Of a stretch of DNA of 64,000 nt, positions 9,967 through 18,673 are shown in pieces. The notes beneath the pieces are model-generated. The model saw only the letters and a program-made list of their open reading frames with translations. It did no database searches and was not told the DNA's origin. Each line of letters opens with the position of its first letter. Positions within the stretch are counted from its first letter, which is position 1. Source of the DNA: Paenarthrobacter nicotinovorans (GTDB lineage: Bacteria > Actinomycetota > Actinomycetes > Actinomycetales > Micrococcaceae); the NCBI RefSeq assembly GCF_007670255.1, contig NZ_SZVS01000002.1, forward strand, positions 434,001-498,000. The letters are read 5' to 3'. A program made the position numbers and the translations under genes.

Positions 9967-11211
9967 TCAACCCCTGGGGAGCAGCAGTCCTCCGACGGCT
10001 TCGCGGTAGCTCTCCAGAGTGATGGCAGCCGTGCGTTGCCACCCGAAGGACTCGGCGTGGGTGGCAGCGAGCCTGCCCATGTCTTCGCGGGTTTGGACGT
10101 CGTCGTACAGATCCTCGAGGGCATCTGCCCAGTCGGAGGGGTCGTGTCCGTCCACGAGGATGCCGGTGCGGCCATCCGAGATGGCCCGGGAGAGCCCTCC
10201 GACGTTGGTGGCAACCACCGGTGTGCCGCACGCCTGTGCTTCCAAAGCGACCAGACCGAAGGATTCGCTGAAGGAAGGCATCACTACGACGTCGGCCGAG
10301 CGGAACCAGCCAGCCAACTCCGTCGCCACCACCGGCGGGCGGTGAGCAACGACGTCGTCCATTCCGGCGTCGCTGATGATTTGCTGGAGATTGAAGTCCT
10401 TGGCCCCGCTGAGCGCACCAAGGATGGTCATTTCCAGGTCAATGTCGGGTCGCCGCTGACGGAGGATGCTGGCGGCCTTGACGAAAATCTGGGGGCCCTT
10501 GAGCCGCTGGATCCGGCCTGCGAACAGGATATGGAAGCTGTTCGGCCGCACGTCCAGCCTGGCGCGGGACTTCTTGCGGAAAGCGGGCGTGAAAATGTTC
10601 AGATCCACACCGGGCGGAGCGACATCAATGCGGTCACGGTCCGCTCCATAGTGCGACACGAGCTCATCAGCCTCGGCGGGGGTGTTGGCAATCAGGCGGT
10701 CGGCGCCGTCGACAATCCTTTGCTCGCCGTTCTCCCGGCGTCGCGGCTCCGGATGTTCGCCCGGTTGCAGCACCAGGTTCTTCACCTTCGCCATGGTGTG
10801 CATGGTGTGCACCAGCGGGACGCCCCACAAAGCGGACAGTTCCAGGCCCGCGACACCGGAAACCCAATAGTGGGAATGGATGGCGTCGTAACGGCCATGC
10901 AGCTGCCGGTTCCGGATGTTGTCTATCTCCACCACCATCTGGTGCAGGAGTTCGGGCAATTCTTCCTTGGGAACCTTGCGGCGGGGTCCGGCAGGAATGT
11001 TGTGGACGCACACGCCCGGGCCGGGATGCTCGACGGCGGGCTGGCTGGCTTTGGTGGCCCGGGTGAAAATCTCCACCTCCACGCCGGATTCAGCGAGGGC
11101 CATTGCCAAAGCTCGAACGTAGACATTCATTCCGCCGGCATCGCCGGCGCCGGGCTGCTCCATGGGGGAGGTATGCAGCGACAGGAACGCCACACGACGG
11201 ACCATCGGCAT
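9967..11211 (-). CDS. mshA: D-inositol-3-phosphate glycosyltransferase MshA
   Basis: A 414-residue GT-B (GT4) enzyme that transfers GlcNAc from UDP-GlcNAc to 1D-inositol 3-phosphate, the first step of mycothiol synthesis. Motifs are the N-terminal SLHTSPMEQPGAGDAGGMN (acceptor and UDP-GlcNAc loop), HSHYWVSG and the GT4 Glu pair in SESFGLVALEAQACGTP. The frame stays open 440 nt further upstream, but ATG 11211 has AGGAGG six nt before it and starts at the conserved N-terminus. The neighbouring ino1 makes its acceptor substrate. Confidence 0.95.
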   Translation of the reverse strand: MPMVRRVAFLSLHTSPMEQPGAGDAGGMNVYVRALAMALAESGVEVEIFTRATKASQPAVEHPGPGVCVHNIPAGPRRKVPKEELPELLHQMVVEIDNIRNRQLHGRYDAIHSHYWVSGVAGLELSALWGVPLVHTMHTMAKVKNLVLQPGEHPEPRRRENGEQRIVDGADRLIANTPAEADELVSHYGADRDRIDVAPPGVDLNIFTPAFRKKSRARLDVRPNSFHILFAGRIQRLKGPQIFVKAASILRQRRPDIDLEMTILGALSGAKDFNLQQIISDAGMDDVVAHRPPVVATELAGWFRSADVVVMPSFSESFGLVALEAQACGTPVVATNVGGLSRAISDGRTGILVDGHDPSDWADALEDLYDDVQTREDMGRLAATHAESFGWQRTAAITLESYREAVGGLLLPRG

Positions 11212-11351
11212 GGCATCCCTCCTGACTTTCACCACTTCACTGCAGAAAACACTACTCCTGCCGGTGCATGCCCCGGGAAAGTGCCCCCGGTATGTGGACA
11301 GTCGCTGGAAAGTCGCCGCTATGTGGAAAACCCCCAGCCGTGCAAGGCTGC

Positions 11352-11357
11352 TAGCGT
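11352..11357 (+). promoter_or_regulatory. -10 box, leaderless GNAT gene
   Basis: TAGCGT ends 7 nt before the GTG at 11365, and there is no Shine-Dalgarno sequence. Transcription would start at or next to the start codon. Confidence 0.55.
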
Positions 11358-11364
11358 GTGGCTT

Positions 11365-11874
11365 GTGAGCCAAGAACAAACCTTCGACATCCGCAAGGCA
11401 AGCGCAGAGGACTGGGCCGGAATCTGGTCCATCCTGGAGCCCGTGATCCGTGAAGGCGAGACCTTCACCTGGGACCGGGACACCACCGAGGAAGCGGCCA
11501 AGGCCAAGTGGACCAAGGAAGCTCCCGGCCAGACCTTTGTTGCCGTGGACAAGGAAACCGGCAAGATCCTGGGCACCGGTGAGTTCCATGCCAACCAGGG
11601 CGGCGGCGGAAGCCACGTGGCCAATGCAGGCTATATGGTGGCGGCCAACCATTCGGGCCAGGGTATTGCCCGCGCTCTCTGCGCATACTCCCTTGAGGAG
11701 GCCAAAGCCTCAGGTTTCTACTCAATGCAATACAACGCCGTGGTGGAGAGCAACGTCAGGGCCGTATGGCTGTGGCAGTCGATGGGGTTCCGTATCCTCG
11801 CCACCGTCCCGGAGGCCTTCAGCCACCCTGAGATCGGCTACGTCGGCCTGCACGTGATGTACCGCAAGCTGTAA
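11365..11874 (+). CDS. GNAT family N-acetyltransferase
   Basis: A 169-residue acetyltransferase. The fold is visible as IRKASAEDWAGIWSIL at the N-terminus, the acetyl-CoA loop NHSGQGIARALC and the C-terminal VVESNVRAVWLWQSMGF. Substrate cannot be told; this subgroup includes phosphinothricin/methionine-sulfone-type acetyltransferases. The frame runs open far upstream, but that stretch is antisense to mshA. The start chosen is the GTG 7 nt after a TAGCGT box. Its 3' end meets the convergent GH4 gene 10 bp away. Confidence 0.85.
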   Translation: MSQEQTFDIRKASAEDWAGIWSILEPVIREGETFTWDRDTTEEAAKAKWTKEAPGQTFVAVDKETGKILGTGEFHANQGGGGSHVANAGYMVAANHSGQGIARALCAYSLEEAKASGFYSMQYNAVVESNVRAVWLWQSMGFRILATVPEAFSHPEIGYVGLHVMYRKL

Positions 11875-11884
11875 AGCCGGAGCG

Positions 11885-13258
11885 TCACTCCCAGAGCCCG
11901 GCCAGCGTGGGAAATGCCTCCTCATACCCCGCGAGCAGTTGCCGGCCCAACAGTTCCGATCCAACCAACGGATGCGAGGCAAAGGCCTGGACAGCTGCCT
12001 CGCGGTCGTGCTCGCGCACCGCGCGGATCGTGAGCCGCTCCACCTCCTTGACGTGCTGCATCAAGGTGAGGAACTGCCCGGGCGGGCGATCCTGCGCAAC
12101 CGCCACCGCGCCGTCGGGCGTCACCTGGGACGGGACTTCGACGACGGCGTCCGCCGGCAACCCGGGCACCGCCACCCCAGCGGCGGTGTGAGCCGCCAGC
12201 ACCGGCGCGTTGGGCACGTTGAGGATGAGCTGGGCGGTCCCGCCTCCCGCGAGAGCCCGCATGACGGACAAGGCCACCCGCTCATAACCGCCGCCGGCGA
12301 GATCGGCCTCATCCCGTTGTTCCCCGTGGAGGCGGGCTTCGGCAAGGTACCCCTCTTCTCGGGACCGCCGCGCCGCGTCCCAGAGGGCGTAGGGATCGCC
12401 GGACCGGAGCAACTCCGGATACAGGGAATGCTGCTGTTGGTGGATGGACGCCCCACGGGTCTGGCTTTGTCCACGGATGGCTGCCGTGGCCTGCGCTGTT
12501 TGGTAGTAGTAGAACAGGTACTCGTTGGGGATGCACCCGAGTCTCTCCAGGAGGTGTTGCCCGAACAGCCGCCCTTCCTCCAGCGACTCCAGGACGGCGC
12601 GATCCTCCAGCAACCCGGGCAGCAGCTCCGTTCCACCAGGCGCAAGCCGGTAGAGCCAGCCGAGGTGGTTCAGCCCGTAGTAGCCCACGCCGTCGAGATT
12701 TCCCTCCTCCAGCGCAAAGCCCGCCGCCCGCGATGCCCGCTGGACCAGTCCTCCGGCGGAATCGCAGATCCCGATGACCCGCTTCCCAAGAACTGGCACC
12801 AAGGCCTCCGTGACCATTCCCGCAGGGTTGGTGAAGTTGATCAACCAGGCCTCGGGGCAATGACGCAGCATGGCCTCGGCGAGTTCCAGCATCCGGGGGA
12901 TGGATCGAAGGGCGTAGGAAATTCCCCCGGCGCCGGTGGTCTCCTGGCCCAGCAGGCCAAGGGACAACGCAACGCCTTCATCAGCGATTCGGCCAGCCGT
13001 TCCGCCGGGCCGGATGGCCGCGAATACGACGTCGACCCCCGTGAGTGCCTCGTCAAGATCCGTACAGCCCACGACGGCGGGAACGGAGCCGGAGGTTAAC
13101 GGCATGGCGCTCAGTACTGCCTGGATGGCCCTGAGCCGTTGATCGTCGACGTCGTAAAGCACCAGTTCGCTGACCAGGCCGGCGAACGGGCCCTCACACA
13201 ACGCCCGGTACACAAGGGGAACCCGGAACCCGCCACCACCGGCGATCATGAGCCGCAT
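11885..13258 (-). CDS. Family 4 glycosidase, 6-phospho-beta-glucosidase-like
   Basis: A 457-residue GH4 enzyme; the family uses NAD+ and a divalent metal and cleaves by redox elimination. The N-terminus LMIAGGGGFRVPLVYRAL is the NAD-binding loop. The metal ligands are Cys165 in IGICDSAGG and His198 in LNHLGW, and NFTNPAG (141-147) binds the sugar phosphate region. It resembles the 6-phospho-beta-glucosidase (LicH/CelF) branch, but no PTS permease or beta-glucoside uptake gene is adjacent, so the substrate is uncertain. It diverges from the PfkB gene with overlapping leaderless promoters. Confidence 0.88.
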   Translation of the reverse strand: MRLMIAGGGGFRVPLVYRALCEGPFAGLVSELVLYDVDDQRLRAIQAVLSAMPLTSGSVPAVVGCTDLDEALTGVDVVFAAIRPGGTAGRIADEGVALSLGLLGQETTGAGGISYALRSIPRMLELAEAMLRHCPEAWLINFTNPAGMVTEALVPVLGKRVIGICDSAGGLVQRASRAAGFALEEGNLDGVGYYGLNHLGWLYRLAPGGTELLPGLLEDRAVLESLEEGRLFGQHLLERLGCIPNEYLFYYYQTAQATAAIRGQSQTRGASIHQQQHSLYPELLRSGDPYALWDAARRSREEGYLAEARLHGEQRDEADLAGGGYERVALSVMRALAGGGTAQLILNVPNAPVLAAHTAAGVAVPGLPADAVVEVPSQVTPDGAVAVAQDRPPGQFLTLMQHVKEVERLTIRAVREHDREAAVQAFASHPLVGSELLGRQLLAGYEEAFPTLAGLWE

Positions 13259-13264
13259 GCTCCG

Positions 13265-13298
13265 AGTCTATGCAGCCCTGCAAGCTCCGGCGTAGTGT
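13265..13298. promoter_or_regulatory. Divergent leaderless promoters, GH4 gene / PfkB gene
   Basis: On the minus strand TAGACT (13265-13270) ends 6 nt before the GH4 ATG at 13258. On the plus strand TAGTGT (13293-13298) ends 7 nt before the PfkB ATG at 13306. The whole divergent control region is only 47 bp, so a bound regulator would affect both genes. Confidence 0.55.
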
Positions 13299-13305
13299 GC
13301 CGTTC

Positions 13306-14400
13306 ATGGACGCTATGCCCCAGCGACGATTCGACCCCCTGGCCGCCGTGAGGTCCGACGCCGACGCCGGATGCGATCTCCTCCTGACCGGCACGGTCTT
13401 CCAAGACATTATTTTCACGGGCCTTCCCCAAGCACCTGAACCCGGTACCGAAGTATGGAGCGAGGGGATGGGAAGCTGCCCGGGAGGAGTCGCAAACCAG
13501 GCCATCGCCGCAGCCCGGCTTGGACTGCGTACCAACCTTGCTGCCACCTTTGGCGATGACGGCTACGGCGACTACAACTGGCAGATCCTGGAAACACAGG
13601 AACACGTGGACCTGTCCTTGTCCCGGCGGATTCCCGGATGGCACTCACCCGTGACCGTCTCCATGTGCGTGAACCAGGACCGCTCCATGGTCACGCACGG
13701 CCACCCTGCCCCGATCACTTCATCCCAGTTGATTGGCCAGCCTCCCCGGGCGCTCGCAGCAGTGGCCGACTTGGAAGAGGAGATGGAGCCGTGGATGGTC
13801 GCAGCAAAGGCAGCCGGCACCAGGCTCTTCGGCGTCGTGGGTTGGGACCCGACCGGACAATGGTCGGAGCGCAGGCTGGACCAGCTCGAAAATTACTATG
13901 CCTTCCTGCCCAACGCGCCGGAGGCCATGGCGTTCACCGGCAAGTCCGATCCCTGGGCGGCGTTGTATGCCCTGGCCGACCGCGTTCCGGTGGCGGTGGT
14001 GACCCTTGGCCCCCAGGGTGCGGTGGCAGTCGATTCCGAAAGCGGTGAGGAAGAGTGGGTTCCCTCCTTGCCTGTGTCGGCTGCGGATCCTACGGGGGCG
14101 GGGGACTGCTTCGGGGCGGCCTTCATTGTGGGATGCCTCTCGGGATGGCGGCTGGGGGACCGCCTCCGCTTCGCCAACCTGTGCGCCTCCCTGGCCGTCC
14201 AACAAGTCGGCGGATCGTTGGCCGCGCCAGGGTGGGGTGACATCGCGGACTGGTGGCAACGGGCCAATGCCCGGAAGGAACGCCAATCCAGCCAATGGTT
14301 GCGTCGCTTCGCGTTCCTGGAACCGATCGTGAAGGATATCCCGGCCGAAGCCCAACGTCGCGCGCGTGCCACGATAGCCCACTTGTCGGACGCCCAGTAG
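13306..14400 (+). CDS. PfkB-family carbohydrate kinase
   Basis: A 364-residue ribokinase-fold sugar or nucleoside kinase. The N-terminal substrate loop is CPGGVANQAIAAARLG and the ATP/anion-hole signature is ADPTGAGDCFGAAF, with catalytic Asp in GAGD. Residues after that form a longer C-terminal tail than in ribokinase. An ATG at 13270 is in frame, but 13306 is preferred because TAGTGT sits 7 nt before it. The divergent partner is a GH4 phospho-glycosidase, so a role in sugar use is plausible; the substrate is unknown. Confidence 0.88.
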   Translation: MDAMPQRRFDPLAAVRSDADAGCDLLLTGTVFQDIIFTGLPQAPEPGTEVWSEGMGSCPGGVANQAIAAARLGLRTNLAATFGDDGYGDYNWQILETQEHVDLSLSRRIPGWHSPVTVSMCVNQDRSMVTHGHPAPITSSQLIGQPPRALAAVADLEEEMEPWMVAAKAAGTRLFGVVGWDPTGQWSERRLDQLENYYAFLPNAPEAMAFTGKSDPWAALYALADRVPVAVVTLGPQGAVAVDSESGEEEWVPSLPVSAADPTGAGDCFGAAFIVGCLSGWRLGDRLRFANLCASLAVQQVGGSLAAPGWGDIADWWQRANARKERQSSQWLRRFAFLEPIVKDIPAEAQRRARATIAHLSDAQ

Positions 14401-14420
14401 AGCTGGGAGCACACCCGCAG

Positions 14421-14450
14421 TTAACCCGAATTCACTGGCGCCACTAGAAT
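14421..14450 (+). promoter_or_regulatory. Promoter of the alr-tsaEB-rimI-tsaD operon
   Basis: TTAACC (14421-14426), an 18-nt spacer and TAGAAT (14445-14450), then 7 nt to the alr GTG at 14458. This is one of the better leaderless promoters in the window because a -35-like box is also present. Confidence 0.6.
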
Positions 14451-14457
14451 CTCTAGG

Positions 14458-15711
14458 GTGACTTATGAAGCAGCTGCAGATATCGGGATCGGCTCAAAGG
14501 CCGCAATAGCCAAAGCGGCGGTGCTTGAACGGTCCGCTGTGATCGATCTCGAAGCAGTGCGCCACAATGTCCGGCAGTTCGTCGGCATTGCCTCTCCCGC
14601 CGCCGTGATGGCCGTGGTGAAAGCCGACGCGTACGGCCACGGCGCCGTCCAGGTCGCCCGGGCCGCCCTCGACGCCGGTGCCGCCTGGTTGGGGGTCGCC
14701 CACATTTCCGAGGCGCTCGCCTTGAGGGCCGCCAGCATCGACGCCCCGCTTCTTGCGTGGCTGCACACCCGGGAGAGCAACTTCCAAGCGGCCGTAGCCG
14801 CCGGCATCGACGTCGGAATCTCGGGCTGGGAACTTGACGCTGTCGTCGCGGCAGCGCGTGAGCAGGAACGGCCCGCGCGCGTGCACCTCAAAGTGGATAC
14901 CGGCCTGGGCCGCAACGGCTGCACCATCGCCGACTGGGACGAGCTTCTGGGCCAGGCCATGGACTACCAGGACCAGGGCCTGCTGCGGGTGGTCGGTATC
15001 TTCTCGCACCTGGCCGTGGCTGACGAACCCCGACGCCCGGAAACCGATGAGCAACTCGCCGTGTTCCGCGAAGCCATCGCCATGGCCGAGGACGCAGGTG
15101 TGGACACTGAAGTCCGGCACATCGCCAACACGCCAGCGACCCTGTCCCGCCCGGACTCGCATTTCGACCTCGTCCGCGTAGGCCTCGGCATCTATGGTTT
15201 GTCCCCCTTTGAGGGCGCTACCTCGGCCGAACTTGGCCTGCACCCGGCAATGACGGTCCGCACGCTCCTGTCCAACTGCAAGAAGGTCCCTGAAGGCCAA
15301 GGTGTCTCCTACGGACTGAACTACAGGACCAGCGAAGAGAGCACCCTTGGCCTGGTGCCTTTGGGATATGCCGACGGCGTCCCCCGGATTGGTACCGGCG
15401 GTCCGGTCCGCGTCAACGGCGTCAACTACCCTGTGGTTGGCAGGATCGCTATGGACCAGATGGTGATCGACCTTGGACCGATGACCCCGGAGACTGCGGC
15501 GTCCTACAAGGGCGCAGAAGCCACCATGTTCGGTAACGGCGCAGATAACGGTCCCACGGCAGATGACTGGGCTGCCGCGGCCGGGACCAACAACTACGAG
15601 ATCGTCACGCGTATCAGCTCCCGGGTACCGCGCAGCTACGTCAACGAGGTTCCTGCGGCTGCGGAAGAATCCTCGGCTGTTTCCGCCCACCCTGAAAAGG
15701 CGACGCTGTGA
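14458..15711 (+). CDS. alr: Alanine racemase
   Basis: A 417-residue PLP enzyme interconverting L- and D-alanine for peptidoglycan. The PLP lysine is Lys55 in AVVKADAYGHG. The second catalytic residue is the Tyr in GVSYGLNYRT, and GYADGVPR follows. The first 25 residues are an extension beyond the usual Alr start. The start is a leaderless GTG behind TAGAAT. The stop overlaps the tsaE start (GTGA), making alr the first gene of a five-gene overlapping operon. Confidence 0.96.
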   Translation: MTYEAAADIGIGSKAAIAKAAVLERSAVIDLEAVRHNVRQFVGIASPAAVMAVVKADAYGHGAVQVARAALDAGAAWLGVAHISEALALRAASIDAPLLAWLHTRESNFQAAVAAGIDVGISGWELDAVVAAAREQERPARVHLKVDTGLGRNGCTIADWDELLGQAMDYQDQGLLRVVGIFSHLAVADEPRRPETDEQLAVFREAIAMAEDAGVDTEVRHIANTPATLSRPDSHFDLVRVGLGIYGLSPFEGATSAELGLHPAMTVRTLLSNCKKVPEGQGVSYGLNYRTSEESTLGLVPLGYADGVPRIGTGGPVRVNGVNYPVVGRIAMDQMVIDLGPMTPETAASYKGAEATMFGNGADNGPTADDWAAAAGTNNYEIVTRISSRVPRSYVNEVPAAAEESSAVSAHPEKATL

Positions 15712-16277
15712 GCGGAGCCCTTTGGGAGCGCACGTTAACGGTTACGACGGCGGACCAGACCCACGCACTCGCCGCGGCATTGGGCGGGGTGCTGGAAGCC
15801 GGTGACCTTTTGGTCCTGACCGGCGAGCTCGGTGCCGGCAAGACAACCTTCACGCAAGGACTGGGGGAGGGCCTGGGCGTTCGTGCCGGCATCATCTCGC
15901 CCACCTTCGTGTTGGTCAGGATCCACCCCAACCTGCCTGACGGGCCACGGCCGGGCGGACCGGACCTCGTCCACGTGGACGCTTACAGGCTGGAGTCCGC
16001 CGCCGAGATTGACGACATCGATCTTGAGAACACCATGGATACCGCCGTCACGGTGGTGGAGTGGGGGCGGGACCGGGTAGAGCACCTGTCGGAGAGCCGG
16101 CTCGAAGTTCAGCTGCACAGGTCCGTCGGTGGCGAAAGGTCCACGGAGGCGCTGGATGTGCTGGACTTCGATACCGATGACGACGACGAGCCCCGCACCA
16201 TTGTTTTCCGGGGGTTCGGTCCCCGTTGGGCCGAGGCTCCCTCGATTCTTGACAACGCAGAACTGGGAGGCAACTGA
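15708..16277 (+). CDS. tsaE: tRNA t6A synthesis ATPase TsaE
   Basis: A 189-residue P-loop ATPase needed with TsaB and TsaD for N6-threonylcarbamoyladenosine at position 37 of ANN-reading tRNAs. Walker A is GELGAGKTTF (residues 39-48) and SPTFVLV is the family strand after it. There is an acidic insert DFDTDDDDE near residue 155. It starts in a GTGA overlap with alr and its TGA overlaps the tsaB ATG by one base. Confidence 0.95.
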   Translation: MSGALWERTLTVTTADQTHALAAALGGVLEAGDLLVLTGELGAGKTTFTQGLGEGLGVRAGIISPTFVLVRIHPNLPDGPRPGGPDLVHVDAYRLESAAEIDDIDLENTMDTAVTVVEWGRDRVEHLSESRLEVQLHRSVGGERSTEALDVLDFDTDDDDEPRTIVFRGFGPRWAEAPSILDNAELGGN

Positions 16278-16948
16278 TGCTGATCCTGGCTATTGATACC
16301 TCGGCTGTGGCCAGTGCTGCCCTCATTTCCGATGAAGCCATGGAAGGCGTGGTGGATTCGTTCGCCACGGAGGACACCCGCAGCCACGCCGAAGTGCTGG
16401 CCCCGGGCATTGAGAAGCTGCTGGCGGGCGCCGGTGTTACGGGCACCGACATTGATGCCATCGTCACAGGAGTGGGCCCGGGCCCTTTCACCGGCCTCCG
16501 ATCCGGCATTGCCACCGCCCGGACCCTTTCCTTCGTATGGAACAAGCCTCTGTACGGCCTGATGAGCCTGGATGCGATCGCGTTGGAAGTGGCTGAGTCC
16601 ACGGCTGCTGTCCCGGAGTTCCTGGTGGCCACGGATGCCAGGCGCAAAGAGGTTTACTGGGCCCGCTACGTTTATGTCCAGGGGCAGCTTCCGGAACTCG
16701 TCGATGGCCCGCACGTCGGCTTCGCCTCTGAACTGCCGGACCTGCCCGTTTTCGGAGCGGGTGCGGGTTTGTACGCTGACGTCCTGCGTGCGGACGAAGA
16801 CTTCGCCACGACACAGCCGGACGCCGCCTCCCTGGGTCAATTCGCTTTGGCCCGCCTGAACGCCGGGCAGCCATTGCTGGACTCCACGCCGCTGTACTTG
16901 CGGGAGTCGGACGCCCAGGTGCCCGGTCCCCGTAAGCGCGCGCTCTGA
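16277..16948 (+). CDS. tsaB: tRNA t6A synthesis protein TsaB
   Basis: A 223-residue ASKHA-fold protein that scaffolds TsaD. The N-terminus LILAIDTSAVASAAL and the block VTGVGPGPFTGLRSGI are diagnostic. It lacks the metal-binding histidines of TsaD, as expected. It starts in a TGATG overlap with tsaE. Confidence 0.95.
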   Translation: MLILAIDTSAVASAALISDEAMEGVVDSFATEDTRSHAEVLAPGIEKLLAGAGVTGTDIDAIVTGVGPGPFTGLRSGIATARTLSFVWNKPLYGLMSLDAIALEVAESTAAVPEFLVATDARRKEVYWARYVYVQGQLPELVDGPHVGFASELPDLPVFGAGAGLYADVLRADEDFATTQPDAASLGQFALARLNAGQPLLDSTPLYLRESDAQVPGPRKRAL

Positions 16949-16961
16949 TCGGACGGAAACT

Positions 16962-17465
16962 GTGAAATTGTCACCGAAGCTGGAGCTCGCCGGGATTTCC
17001 CTGCGGGACATGGGCAACGCCGATATCCGGGAAGTGGAGGCGTTGGAGCGCCGGCTCTTCCCCGTCGACGCTTGGCCGCTCCAGATGTTCATTGATGAAT
17101 TGGCCCAGCCTGGGACCCGCCGTTATGTGGTGGCAGAGGTGGGCAACGAAATCGTGGGGTACGCGGGCCTGATGTGCATTGAACCCATCGCGGATGTGCA
17201 GACGATCGCCGTCGTTCCCGAATATGAGGGCAAGGGGATCGGATCGGCCATGTTGACCGAACTGATCGATGAAGCCCGGCGACGCGGCGCGGCTGATGTC
17301 CTGCTCGAGGTCCGGGCAGACAACCCCCGCGCCCAGCAACTGTACTTGCGCTTTGGCTTTGAACAGATCCACATTCGGCCGCGCTACTACCGTGATGGCA
17401 CCGATGCCCTGATCATGCGACTGCAGCTCGGCGACGCCACATCCCCGGAAGGACCCACAGCATGA
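16962..17465 (+). CDS. rimI: Ribosomal protein S18 alanine N-acetyltransferase RimI
   Basis: A 167-residue GNAT protein. The acetyl-CoA loop is [14 protein letters not shown] and the C-terminal [14 protein letters not shown] is characteristic of RimI. RimI acetylates the N-terminus of S18, and in actinobacteria it is regularly encoded between tsaB and tsaD, as here. The start is a GTG with GGACGGA at 16951-16957. The stop overlaps the tsaD ATG by four bases. Confidence 0.93.
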   Translation: MKLSPKLELAGISLRDMGNADIREVEALERRLFPVDAWPLQMFIDELAQPGTRRYVVAEVGNEIVGYAGLMCIEPIADVQTIAVVPEYEGKGIGSAMLTELIDEARRRGAADVLLEVRADNPRAQQLYLRFGFEQIHIRPRYYRDGTDALIMRLQLGDATSPEGPTA

Positions 17466-18598
17466 GCACGCCCGTTCCGCAGCAGCCCTTGGTGCTCGGC
17501 ATCGAATCGTCCTGCGATGAGACCGGCGTCGGCATCGTCCGGGGAACCACTTTGCTCACCAACACGGTCTCATCCTCCATGGATGAGCACGTACGGTTCG
17601 GCGGGGTGATCCCGGAGATTGCCTCCCGAGCACACCTCGACGCCTTTGTCCCCACCTTGCAGGAGTCACTGCATGAAGCCGGAGTGACCCTGGACGATGT
17701 CGACGCCATCGCCGTGACATCCGGACCCGGCCTTGCAGGGGCACTGATGGTGGGAGTCTGCGCGGCAAAGGCCCTGGCTGTCGCTACCGGAAAGCCGCTG
17801 TACGCGATCAACCACCTGGTGGCCCACGTCGGTGTGGGCCTGCTGGACAAGCGGCCCGGGGCGGACGGAAAGCCCGACGGCGGTGCTGCCGCCGGCCTGG
17901 GTGCCGGGACGTTGCCGGAGAACCTGGGAGCACTCCTGGTATCGGGTGGGCACACGGAAATCCTGCGTATCCGCAGCATCACGGACGATGTTGAGCTGTT
18001 AGGCTCGACCATCGATGACGCCGCCGGGGAAGCCTACGACAAAGTGGCGCGCATCCTGGGCCTTGGCTATCCGGGCGGTCCTGCCATCGACAAACTGGCC
18101 CGCCAAGGCAACCCCAAGTCGATCCGTTTCCCGCGCGGCCTGACCCAGCCCAAGTACATGGGCACGGCGGAGGAGAAGGGGCCGCACCGATATGACTGGT
18201 CCTTCAGCGGTTTGAAAACCGCGGTGGCACGCTGCGTGGAACAGTTCGAGGCACGGGGCGAGGAAGTGCCCGTGGCGGACATCGCGGCTGCATTCCAGGA
18301 GGCCGTGGTGGATGTCATCACCTCGAAGGCAATTCTGGCCTGCAAGGAGAACGGCATCACCGACCTCCTGCTCGGAGGTGGCGTGGCCGCCAACTCGCGG
18401 CTCCGGGAACTGACCGGGCAGCGCTGCACCTCCGCCGGAGTCAGGCTTCACGTACCGCCGTTGGACTTGTGCACGGACAACGGTGCCATGGTGGCGGCCC
18501 TCGGAGCCCAGCTGATCATGGCAGGTGTGGGACCCAGCGGGGTGGAGTTCGCGCCGGATTCGTCAATGCCGGTCACCACGGTGTCGGTGCCCGCCTAG
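17462..18598 (+). CDS. tsaD: tRNA threonylcarbamoyltransferase TsaD
   Basis: A 378-residue ASKHA enzyme that transfers the threonylcarbamoyl group to A37 of tRNA. The N-terminal signature is [14 protein letters not shown]. The metal-binding histidines are in INHLVAHVG, and SGGHTEIL and [15 protein letters not shown] are the nucleotide-binding blocks. An insert of about 20 residues ([16 protein letters not shown]) follows the histidine motif. It is the last gene of the operon, followed by a long inverted repeat. Confidence 0.97.
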   Translation: MSTPVPQQPLVLGIESSCDETGVGIVRGTTLLTNTVSSSMDEHVRFGGVIPEIASRAHLDAFVPTLQESLHEAGVTLDDVDAIAVTSGPGLAGALMVGVCAAKALAVATGKPLYAINHLVAHVGVGLLDKRPGADGKPDGGAAAGLGAGTLPENLGALLVSGGHTEILRIRSITDDVELLGSTIDDAAGEAYDKVARILGLGYPGGPAIDKLARQGNPKSIRFPRGLTQPKYMGTAEEKGPHRYDWSFSGLKTAVARCVEQFEARGEEVPVADIAAAFQEAVVDVITSKAILACKENGITDLLLGGGVAANSRLRELTGQRCTSAGVRLHVPPLDLCTDNGAMVAALGAQLIMAGVGPSGVEFAPDSSMPVTTVSVPA

Positions 18599-18606
18599 CC
18601 AACAAG

Positions 18607-18669
18607 CAACGCGGGGTCACTTATGGCCCATCCCGACGGCAATTATGGGCCATAAGTGACCCCGCGTTG
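18607..18669. terminator. Perfect 24-bp inverted repeat, bidirectional terminator between tsaD and the GCL-like gene
   Basis: Arms 18607-18630 and 18646-18669 are perfect reverse complements around a 15-nt loop, filling the gap between two convergent genes (the stop codons lie 9 bp and 5 bp away). The stem is longer than a terminator needs and has no long T run on either strand, so it may also be a mobile or repeated intergenic palindrome. Confidence 0.7.
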
Positions 18670-18673
18670 GCTC

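Noticed and set aside
10036-11364. Long N-terminal extension of the GNAT gene
   Set aside because: It lies entirely antisense to mshA. The GNAT fold starts at the leaderless GTG 11365.
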